From a virus, in IMG/VR virus record IMGVR_UViG_3300009431_000096, positions 1-29,836 of that record: a stretch of 29,836 nucleotides of DNA, one strand, 5' to 3'. This document shows positions 14,701 to 21,608 of the stretch, piece after piece (within the stretch, counting starts at the first letter, position 1; each line of letters begins with the position of its first letter). The translations under genes and the position numbers were made by a program. The notes beneath the pieces were generated by a model that ran no database searches, was not told where the DNA came from, and worked only from the letters and a program-made list of their open reading frames with translations.

Positions 14701-16494
14701 GCGACCATAGATCGTAGAAACAGAGAGGGAGGACAGGAAGACCTTCTGGAACTATTTAAAGCTCGAAACTTTCTTGAACGCGAAATAGATAGCTTAAGAG
14801 ATAAGCAGGCAAGACAGGGAGCAGCTCTTGCATTGGAAATAGACAAATCTATCCAGAAGCAGGAAGAGTTCAATGAAAAAGTTCGAGAGCAATCAGGCAT
14901 CCGCGAAGACAATGCGGCGGTGCAGGGGCGTAAGACTTCTTTAGACTTAGCCAATAGAGAGCAGGAAATAGAGAGAATCAAACTACAAACCTCTCTGATT
15001 AACGCTCAAAGTAAAACTAAAGAGATAGCGTTGCAAAAACAACTTGTAACAGAACAGGAACGTCAGGTACAAGCTATCCAGGCTCAAGCGGCATTCGATA
15101 TAAAAAGACTGACTAAGCTTCGGGATACGAAGACCGAAGAAGAGGATATTCTGGAGATAAATAAAGAAATAGCTGAGGTAAATAAACAACTCCCTAGCCA
15201 AATAGGACTGGCTACGGCCAAGTTGGAGCAACAAAGAGCCAAGCTCAGAGAACTCCTTGGAGAATCTCAAGAATCTATAACGGGGGCTGTAGAGGCAGGG
15301 TTTAGAGAGTTCGCACTGGAAGCTCCCGGACTGGCAGATATAATAAGCAGTACAGTTAAGAAAGGCCTGAACGGAGTAGCAGATACTTTCGGAAGCCAAT
15401 TTAGTGCACTTATAGATCCTAGAAAGAATCCGGATTGGGAGAATGCATTTGCGGATCTATTTTACGGACTCGCTGGAGATTTCGCCTCAGAGCTGGCTAA
15501 ACAACTACTAGCATCTCAGATCTCAGGAATGCTGGGAGGACCTGCAGGAGATTCATCCCTAAGCACAGTGGTTAAAGGACTCACTACAGCTATGGGCGTA
15601 AATACGGTAGCAACTCAGACAGGTACGGCAGCAACTCAGGTTCAAACAATTGCTACACAAGCAGATACCGCAGCCAAGTCTACCGGAGCGGGAGCAGAAG
15701 CGGCTACAGGGGTATTAGGAGCCGGGACAGACTTAGCAGGAGGCGTAGTAGAAGGAGTAGGAAACGTAGCCATAGTAGGACTATTAACTACCATAGTGGC
15801 GGAGATAGCGGTACTTGGAGCACTCGTGGCACTGTCTGCAGGCGCAACACTGGCAAATACTGCAATAATGATAGGAAACCTCGCATTACTTGGGGCACTT
15901 TTAGCAGTAAACGTAGCAAACCTCGCAGCAAACCTTGCAGCTCTGCCTCTATTATCCACTATAGCAATATTTACCGTACTCGATGCTGTAGTCCCATTCG
16001 CCAAAGGTGGAATGGTGAAGCCTTTCGCTAAGGGAGGCAATGTACAGGGATTTGCAGGAGGGGGGTCAACTGCAGGACTGAGAACTTTTCAAAAGGCAAA
16101 CAGCATACCTAAATCGGATACGGTTCCGGCAATGCTGACACCGGGAGAGTTTGTACTAGTCCCTGATGCGGTTAAGAAATACGGCGCTGGATTCCTATCA
16201 GCATTAAATAAAGGAATAATAGACCCTTCTGCAGTCCTAGGAATGCCTGCAGCAGCGATAGCTACAGGATCAGGAACAGGAATAAAAGCTTTTGCCGATG
16301 GAGGAATGGTGTCGGAATCTACTACATCTTCTGCTAATGCGTCAAGAGGAGCAGGAACAGTAATTCGTCCGGTACTGCTTGCAGACAACACTACAATGCA
16401 ACAATTAACTTCCGGGGGCCGAGAAACATTTGAAAAAGGGGTGAATGGCACTAATATTACAGGAGACCCTAATAGATCTAAAGGATGGAACTAA
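11758..16494 (+). CDS. Tail tape measure protein
   Basis: At 1578 residues this is the largest gene and sets tail length; the usual rule of about 1.5 angstroms per residue would give a tail of roughly 230-240 nm. Residues 1-150 are charged coiled coil. Residues 152-178 look like a helix-turn-helix (EIARVTGLSESAVRN). A TP901-type tape measure core follows (about 220-420, with RLDAARTEATFEGL and GPGLEAGLNLDQIRQATLNL). Hydrophobic stretches occur near 610-635 and 1336-1415, and a long coiled coil spans about 660-1180. The C-terminus carries GGMVKPFAKGG and MLTPGEFVLVPDAVKKYG, typical of the family. Hydrophobic segments may insert in the host membrane during DNA ejection. Confidence 0.93.
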   Translation: MTTEGGIDYDISISGNFDTKISGFIASVKELTKEVKGLSKGTSGSRASRKNSEAQKEAEASKETSKNLETVEKQEKDILKIRQTSTKETEKQTAAQKSQAAAVKQVEKAEKNILKQKELATKQSNIQALASEKNARAAVRVKVAEEQVRQAREAGISSAKEIARVTGLSESAVRNITGETKKATSQTNKLLLSFKQVLFTVLRFQIARRIFSFITESVNEMSRFSAEIEGAQMSMASIVATVGEVRTATGELAGGVTAFNAALRISDEVINQLRLDAARTEATFEGLIQAYQFAVGPGLEAGLNLDQIRQATLNLTRAATQMGVPVRGLNEEIRSILQGTIKIQNTRLGVLFNNEEIAKAKEAGNLFQLLTDRLGVYSETSDQVADTFNVLASNIKDATSVLLASGAVEYFESLKQLLRDVRGELVEERDGKDVLSEDALEIVENMSDGLQDIVKAFSDIVKNESNLEALKGISEAIGAALSAAGASIGIIFEIALGVLEDLSGIAEAVAEVFGSIATRVNGMGSGFKRVLTSAISLAIVSKALLSTYVAIRGALLLTSKITTFITGKQKLSVLLEARRKILADTTNASLATQLGLLTAIAAKSALITGGLTLVLGALTLFLADFITGSDEAVDNLGDLQEEAEKTAKAAEDLKSSFEQLPVNISAATELSKELQKTLENVSKQIEKSQAQLNVAASVRELSGEARKYSKIIAEGQEEARRGLEVDQRKIRLLEQQIAGEKQLLDFDTQAVNERTARLVEIRDLIDQIDKKRKTGNVDEERRNELVREYKRIEEDISTLVSETSDENIRGARESVRQAQRDYLFWKRKRLESEESLVVSEKEEVALGNLESAEENLTNLIVERRNLSAKIAADEEVIAELKRQTSEAEAAILKRTLLRVRAERAKEDSFKRQLGIQREQESIIDDFLELELERQRTIEGAITAETNLLQQRIAARQREAEIVGAQNEADLNALKNQLKVINATIDRRNREGGQEDLLELFKARNFLEREIDSLRDKQARQGAALALEIDKSIQKQEEFNEKVREQSGIREDNAAVQGRKTSLDLANREQEIERIKLQTSLINAQSKTKEIALQKQLVTEQERQVQAIQAQAAFDIKRLTKLRDTKTEEEDILEINKEIAEVNKQLPSQIGLATAKLEQQRAKLRELLGESQESITGAVEAGFREFALEAPGLADIISSTVKKGLNGVADTFGSQFSALIDPRKNPDWENAFADLFYGLAGDFASELAKQLLASQISGMLGGPAGDSSLSTVVKGLTTAMGVNTVATQTGTAATQVQTIATQADTAAKSTGAGAEAATGVLGAGTDLAGGVVEGVGNVAIVGLLTTIVAEIAVLGALVALSAGATLANTAIMIGNLALLGALLAVNVANLAANLAALPLLSTIAIFTVLDAVVPFAKGGMVKPFAKGGNVQGFAGGGSTAGLRTFQKANSIPKSDTVPAMLTPGEFVLVPDAVKKYGAGFLSALNKGIIDPSAVLGMPAAAIATGSGTGIKAFADGGMVSESTTSSANASRGAGTVIRPVLLADNTTMQQLTSGGRETFEKGVNGTNITGDPNRSKGWN

Positions 16495-16495
16495 C

Positions 16496-17680
16496 ATGTC
16501 ATGGATTAAAGGAACAGCTACAGATTATCGTGAGGCACTGGAGAAGCTTCACGACTTCGCTACTATAACAACGAAGGCCAGTACATCGACTCCAGATGCA
16601 GGAAATACTGGAGACGGTAACATGGTGGGTGTATCAGCCACTCCATCCTCTGTAATTGAGAATTTTACTGTAACATGCACTTCTGCAGGTCCAGATGCTA
16701 CGTTTTCAGTGACCGGATCAGTATCTGGAGCACTGGCAGATGCGACAAGTAATTTACTTTACTCAGAGGCAGAGATATCTTTTATAGTATTGGACGGGAC
16801 CGTTGACTTTACCATAGGCGACGAGTTCACATTCTCTGTAGCTACAAAAACAGCAGACTGGACAGCAGAGAGATACGACAACACGCCCGGTAGTGAGTAT
16901 GAGCTGATCCTTAAGGGGATAGGGTATTCAGGACTGGAAGAGATATATACAGGATTTCAAACATACGAATCGGGGACCGACTACGGATGGAGAATTAACG
17001 GATTTACAGGATACAATCCAGGAGTAGAGTTTCTTAATCAGCCCGGTGCAGTCTCAGGAAATTCTTCTATATGGGATCATCACTTCATGCCTACTGTAGA
17101 TGTAGGGATTACATACTGGTTCTTCGTAAGTCCTCAGAGGATTATGGGGATTGTATTATCCGGAGCGGTATACACTTCATTCCACTCAGGATGGATTAAC
17201 TCGTATGCATCCCCGTCTCAATGGAATTACCCAATGATGGTAGGCAGTTGCGCATACAACATATTGCCGTACACCTCCACTGAGGATGGACTAAGAGCTT
17301 TCTGGAATACAACAGATGATGATAGATCTATAACGATGTCTATACTAGACAGTACTGCATGGAGGCCCACCAATCAGGACTATGGGATTATTGAGGGGTG
17401 TGTCAGGCTGTGGCCGCACCAGGCCGCTAGGGTAGAATCGTTCAAAGCGCAGCCTAATGGAGATCTCCCCAGCTTCAACGTTATAGTATCGATGTACTCC
17501 AATGGAGCATTCTCCGGGGTGTATGGAGAGATAGAGGGCGTTAAGTCGATATCTAACTTATCAGGCTCAGTAACACCCGAGGATATAATAACCTCAGGAG
17601 ACCTCAAAGCATCTATAGTAGTTCAGAACTGCTTTAGGGGAGATGAGCTAATAGCATTTACACTACAAGGAGATAACTAA
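16496..17680 (+). CDS. Tail tip/distal tail structural protein, first of two tandem paralogs
   Basis: I chose the ATG at 16496, one base after the tape measure stop, with GGA seven bases upstream; an in-frame ATG at 16445 would overlap the tape measure by 50 bases. The 394-residue protein begins MSWIKGTATDYREALEKLHDF, a common opening for this class. A beta domain at about 30-125 (ENFTVTCTSAGPDATFSVTG, then GDEFTFSV) seems inserted relative to the next gene's product. The shared core has NGFTGYNPGVEFLNQPG. It is probably a component of the distal tail; partner and exact position are unknown. Confidence 0.6.
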   Translation: MSWIKGTATDYREALEKLHDFATITTKASTSTPDAGNTGDGNMVGVSATPSSVIENFTVTCTSAGPDATFSVTGSVSGALADATSNLLYSEAEISFIVLDGTVDFTIGDEFTFSVATKTADWTAERYDNTPGSEYELILKGIGYSGLEEIYTGFQTYESGTDYGWRINGFTGYNPGVEFLNQPGAVSGNSSIWDHHFMPTVDVGITYWFFVSPQRIMGIVLSGAVYTSFHSGWINSYASPSQWNYPMMVGSCAYNILPYTSTEDGLRAFWNTTDDDRSITMSILDSTAWRPTNQDYGIIEGCVRLWPHQAARVESFKAQPNGDLPSFNVIVSMYSNGAFSGVYGEIEGVKSISNLSGSVTPEDIITSGDLKASIVVQNCFRGDELIAFTLQGDN

Positions 17681-18549
17681 TGGCATACCAGACAGGAACA
17701 TACCCAACACCCTCCGGACTTCTGAGCATCCTTAGCACCTTTGCTCAGGCAAACGGATGGACTCTTAATGACTACTCTATAGACGGAGACGGATACCGCC
17801 TCCACATCCAAAAAGGATCTCTGTATTTTAATTTCCGATCGTACGATACAGGAGGAGGTCATCCGAGGATTCATGTGAATGGGTCTACAGGATACAGTGC
17901 AGGTGACTCCGCTATGAATCAACCTGGTTCCATTGCAGGATCAAACGTAGCAGGAGGGATAACCAAAGTAAGCACATCTACGGCTTCTTACCACATGTTT
18001 ATACACGGAGATAGTATCACAGTATTTGCTGAAGGCACAGATAGATGGAAGCAGATGTCAGTGGGAGCCACATCTCTAGGGTACCCGTTCTATGCTTCGG
18101 GGACTACTTTTAGTGACTATCCCACTAGAAGCGGATATTTTCTTAAACATTCGGTATCAGGAAATCTAGACGACTATGCACATAGCGTGTATATAAACGG
18201 TACATGGACAGACGGGGCATCACCTGACGGTATATTCAATCCATGCACAGATTTCACAGCAGCTAACTACTCGAATTCTAGGTACATGTGTGAACCGTTA
18301 ATAACAATGTCTAAGAGTCAGCTGAGAGGTAATACCCTATTAATCCCTACCCATATGAGTATGACCGACACCTCTGATAATAAGGACGTTTACATAGGAG
18401 ATATACCGGGACTATACATACTGGACGCCACCAATTTTGTGGACGAAGACGAGTTAACGTACGGTGCAGATACCTACGTCATATCGAAACAGGCACCAGA
18501 CGCAACTCAAGCAGAGGCGTTCCTAGGAGTAGCTTGCTTAAAGGCTTAG
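17680..18549 (+). CDS. Tail tip structural protein, second tandem paralog
   Basis: The 289-residue product shares with its neighbour the N-terminal pattern TGT-x-x-T-x-x-x-LL-x-x-L-x-x-FA, the core NGSTGYSAGDSAMNQPG, and the C-terminal GDIPGLYIL (GEIEGVKSI in the neighbour). It lacks the neighbour's 95-residue beta insert. The start overlaps the previous stop as TAATG. Tandem paralogs here suggest a hetero-oligomeric ring or collar at the tail tip; no enzyme motif is seen. Confidence 0.6.
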   Translation: MAYQTGTYPTPSGLLSILSTFAQANGWTLNDYSIDGDGYRLHIQKGSLYFNFRSYDTGGGHPRIHVNGSTGYSAGDSAMNQPGSIAGSNVAGGITKVSTSTASYHMFIHGDSITVFAEGTDRWKQMSVGATSLGYPFYASGTTFSDYPTRSGYFLKHSVSGNLDDYAHSVYINGTWTDGASPDGIFNPCTDFTAANYSNSRYMCEPLITMSKSQLRGNTLLIPTHMSMTDTSDNKDVYIGDIPGLYILDATNFVDEDELTYGADTYVISKQAPDATQAEAFLGVACLKA

Positions 18550-18558
18550 GAGGCAAGC

Positions 18559-20295
18559 ATGGCAATTTATAGAGCGGCAACTGGAAAATCTGCGAAGCAG
18601 CAGACATCTAGCGAAAACCAGTTTACATCAAACTCGGTATATGACGCAGATCAAATACAGTCAGGGGCGTTTGATGCAATCAGATTTGACTCTTCTTTCG
18701 AACACGCATCTAAACACTTCATGCACAAATCCAGCAGTGTTATTGTAAGTACTGCCTTATCAGGACAGAGCTTCTCTGATATATTTTACGACAGTGTACA
18801 CTTCACGTATCAGGGATCTATAGTAGACGGTCAGATATTTGACCAGGGAATAGTCTCACAAGACAACGCATTAGTATTCGGTATATGGAACGCATTCTTC
18901 CACGAAAACACACTTGAAATAGTAGCGGCCACAGCGGGGCAGGGAGTGAACGTCACCACACCTAATCCAGGAACAGTTATACAGGGTCTTCAGGAGATCC
19001 CCCTAATTGTAGAGGTCAGTGCATCAGGTCCAGCCATCTTTACAGCATTAATATCTGTGAAACTTACAGGAAGGCCAGAGATCTACTCATTCACCATAAA
19101 AGGAACAAGACTTGCCATCCCCTATTTTCTTGACGCTGAGTGGGCTTCTGGGCTGGAAGTCACTAAAAGATATCTAACGGCAACCCACATAGCCCAAGAC
19201 AGATCAGAAAGTAGAGTATCTACACGAAGTAATCCTGTAAGGCAGGTAAGGGCTCCTATGTTCTTCACAGGCAAGAGAACCGCTCTACAAATGTGGACAA
19301 GTATACACAACGCAGCCACGTCGCAATTCGTTATGCCTTTTGTGCCCGACAGATCTTTTGTCAATGCCCCAGGCACCGTGGCTAAAACAATTTACATAGA
19401 TACTCAATACAAGAGATTTAACGCAGGAAACTACGCAGTAGCGGTCAGGCTCACTACAGACCTTAGAGTAGAATATCAAGAGGTTATACGAATAGCAGAA
19501 GTATACTCAGATAGGATAGTAGCCCAAGACGGTTTACTGTTCTCCTACGATCAGGGAGACTCGCTGTTCCCTGCTATGATATGTATGCCTGCAATATCCG
19601 GATCAAAATCTACACTATCGACAGACAGGGTAGGGTCGTTCACTCTGGAGGCCAGAGAAACGTACGGTAGTACACAATTAAATATAGAGAACTCGGAATA
19701 CACACCCTTAGAGCTGTCAGGGCACCCCGTATATCCTTTCGATATAAATTGGAAGGAAGCAGTAGAGAGCTCCATCGAGATAGGAGGAGCTATTACAACT
19801 TCAGGAAGCGGTAATCAGTTCTACACCCTTGGACCGTCTCCTTCCTACGCAAAGACGGTCACATCGGCATTTATCGGAAGAGAGCAGATGTGGGAAGGAC
19901 AGGGATTCTTTAACCATATAAGAGGAAGGGCTAAGTCCTTCTGGGCCAAGGGAGAGGAAGATCTATTTGAGGTAGTATCCATCGCAGGAGGAGGAGGCAC
20001 ACAGTTGATCATCCGCATAAACGACGACGTTAATACTATAGATTTATTAAGTATGGAATACCTGTGGCTGAAAGATGAGAACGACGTATTATACATCTTG
20101 AAAATAGAAGACCGGGTTGAAGCCGGAGGATTCTTGGATATATTAACAGAGACCACATCAGCGACATCTATAAAGGATATATTCCCAGCCATGCTGGTGA
20201 GGTTGACTTCGGACGAGATAACAGAAACATACCTGACCGATTCACTTTCGGAGATTCGGGTTACAATGAGAGAGGTTGTAAGCGGATATGAGTGA
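18559..20295 (+). CDS. Distal tail/baseplate-hub adaptor-like protein
   Basis: The 578-residue, beta-rich protein has a strong AGGAGG site. The centre contains MWTSIHNAATSQFVMPFVPD followed by repeating strands (YAVAVRLTTDLRVEYQEVIRIAEV, then DSLFPAMICMPA), a layout found in distal tail proteins that join tube to tip. The following three genes (hub protein, NlpC/P60, gpJ-like) have the same order as genes 13-15 of the Rhodobacter gene transfer agent and the L-K-J region of lambda, supporting a gene-12/gpM-like role. The match is by order and general fold, so the precise name is uncertain. Confidence 0.5.
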   Translation: MAIYRAATGKSAKQQTSSENQFTSNSVYDADQIQSGAFDAIRFDSSFEHASKHFMHKSSSVIVSTALSGQSFSDIFYDSVHFTYQGSIVDGQIFDQGIVSQDNALVFGIWNAFFHENTLEIVAATAGQGVNVTTPNPGTVIQGLQEIPLIVEVSASGPAIFTALISVKLTGRPEIYSFTIKGTRLAIPYFLDAEWASGLEVTKRYLTATHIAQDRSESRVSTRSNPVRQVRAPMFFTGKRTALQMWTSIHNAATSQFVMPFVPDRSFVNAPGTVAKTIYIDTQYKRFNAGNYAVAVRLTTDLRVEYQEVIRIAEVYSDRIVAQDGLLFSYDQGDSLFPAMICMPAISGSKSTLSTDRVGSFTLEARETYGSTQLNIENSEYTPLELSGHPVYPFDINWKEAVESSIEIGGAITTSGSGNQFYTLGPSPSYAKTVTSAFIGREQMWEGQGFFNHIRGRAKSFWAKGEEDLFEVVSIAGGGGTQLIIRINDDVNTIDLLSMEYLWLKDENDVLYILKIEDRVEAGGFLDILTETTSATSIKDIFPAMLVRLTSDEITETYLTDSLSEIRVTMREVVSGYE

Positions 20296-21091
20296 TTTTG
20301 ATTCCATAATAGCCACATGTGTGATTATAAATGTACCGGGATCTGGTACAGAACGATACACATCACATTACACGAACCTTACCATAGGCATAAATGAGTA
20401 TACAACTATGCAGGCTCTTGAAGCTAAAGGGGTTAACACGACCTCTGGTACCGATTCTAAAGACTGTACGATTAGCGGTCTGGAGCCTGTAGGACTTATA
20501 ATATCGGGACTGGCTAACCACCTCCCGTATGCTTCCGTGGAGGTAGAAGTACTTCTGTGTGAGGTAGATCCTAGCACAGACCAGGGTTCAAATATATCCT
20601 ATTTGTTTTCAGGTCTTGTATACAGAGCTATTCCCCAGTTTCCTTCTAGCTACATGACCCTTGAGTGTAAAGATAGAAAATACTATGCAGACCAGCCAGC
20701 AGGCATTCCTTGTACAGAACAGTGCGCAGCTCCATATTTCGGAGACCTTAGAATATGTAAGAAGGACGTAACCAAGAGATACTATACGATAGACACTGTG
20801 AACGGGAATCTGGTGACTGTACAAGATACAGTGACCGAACCGGACAGGGCATTCAATAAAGGATATATCTCGTTCGACGGGATAGTAATAGGTATAAAAT
20901 ACTGGTTAAACGGATCGACCTTCCAGACAAGAACGCCTGCGCCTAACTACTGGCAGGGGCAGGTAGCCGAATTCGCTTATGGGTGTGATCAAGCAAGATC
21001 TACGTGCATAAATATACATAATAATATCTCCCGATTCATGGGAGCCGGATATGGGATGATGGATTATGATCCGAAATACTCAACTTCTTAA
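20288..21091 (+). CDS. Tail hub protein, DUF2163/lambda gpL-like, with possible iron-sulfur cysteines
   Basis: The start overlaps the previous stop (ATGAGTGA). The 267-residue protein has an N-terminal beta half and a C-terminal domain with GIPCTEQC and LRIC (C142, C146, C157) and YGCDQARSTCINIHNNISRFMG (C233, C240). The closing motif G-C-D-x-x-x-x-x-C-x-x-x-x-x-N-x-x-x-F/R-x-G is the signature of DUF2163/gene-transfer-agent hub proteins. Lambda gpL and the gene-transfer-agent hub are known to bind an iron-sulfur cluster through C-terminal cysteines; the C-x6-C spacing of the last pair also occurs in gpL. Cluster binding here is inferred. Confidence 0.75.
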   Translation: MSDFDSIIATCVIINVPGSGTERYTSHYTNLTIGINEYTTMQALEAKGVNTTSGTDSKDCTISGLEPVGLIISGLANHLPYASVEVEVLLCEVDPSTDQGSNISYLFSGLVYRAIPQFPSSYMTLECKDRKYYADQPAGIPCTEQCAAPYFGDLRICKKDVTKRYYTIDTVNGNLVTVQDTVTEPDRAFNKGYISFDGIVIGIKYWLNGSTFQTRTPAPNYWQGQVAEFAYGCDQARSTCINIHNNISRFMGAGYGMMDYDPKYSTS

Positions 21092-21608
21092 GCTGGAGCC
21101 TCTTAATATAGAAGGCTTGACGCACGACCAAAACAGAGAACTAGAGCAACGCCTCTACAAGATCCTACTATCTTGGGAGGATACACCCTACTGTGCAGGC
21201 CAGCAATGCAGGGGAGTAGCGGTAGATTGCGTCAGGTTTGTTTCGGCTGTGTTGGATGAGATGCTATGCATGTCGAATAAAATGGAAAGGCTTCCGCAGG
21301 ATGCCTCGTTTCATAACCCTCAACTAGTCAAAAGAGGATTCCGTAAATTCCTTAAGAGGTACCCTTCAGTGAAAGTAGAAGGTGCCGTGCAACCCGGTGA
21401 TGTCCTGATAATGGGTCCGAAGAACGGTGGACCAGGGCATGCAGCTATTGTAGGGCTGAGAGGATACTGGCACTGTTTCCATACAGGAGTAACGATGGGT
21501 GGATTGGAAATGTCAGGAGGTGGGGTATATTCTTTTAAAGAAGCTCGTCGCGGCATAGACCGCCATCTATGGTATGATCTAATATTCGGAGAAGATAATG
21601 GGAAGTAA
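21066..21608 (+). CDS. NlpC/P60 cysteine peptidase of the tail tip
   Basis: The 180-residue protein overlaps the hub gene by 26 bases and the next gene by 11. It shows the NlpC/P60 fold signatures: TPYCAGQQCRGVAVDCVRF with candidate nucleophile Cys55, and QPGDVLIM (109-116) followed by GPGHAAIVG with candidate His125. A third polar residue could be His136 or His139. Such enzymes cut peptidoglycan stem peptides or process the tip during entry, as lambda gpK and the gene-transfer-agent gene 14 product. The active site looks complete. Confidence 0.88.
   Translation: MIRNTQLLKLEPLNIEGLTHDQNRELEQRLYKILLSWEDTPYCAGQQCRGVAVDCVRFVSAVLDEMLCMSNKMERLPQDASFHNPQLVKRGFRKFLKRYPSVKVEGAVQPGDVLIMGPKNGGPGHAAIVGLRGYWHCFHTGVTMGGLEMSGGGVYSFKEARRGIDRHLWYDLIFGEDNGK

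Noticed and set aside
16445-16495. Upstream ATG for the first tail-tip paralog
   Set aside because: It would overlap the tape measure by 50 bases with a poorly spaced ribosome site, whereas the ATG at 16496 has proper spacing and the usual MSWIKGT opening.
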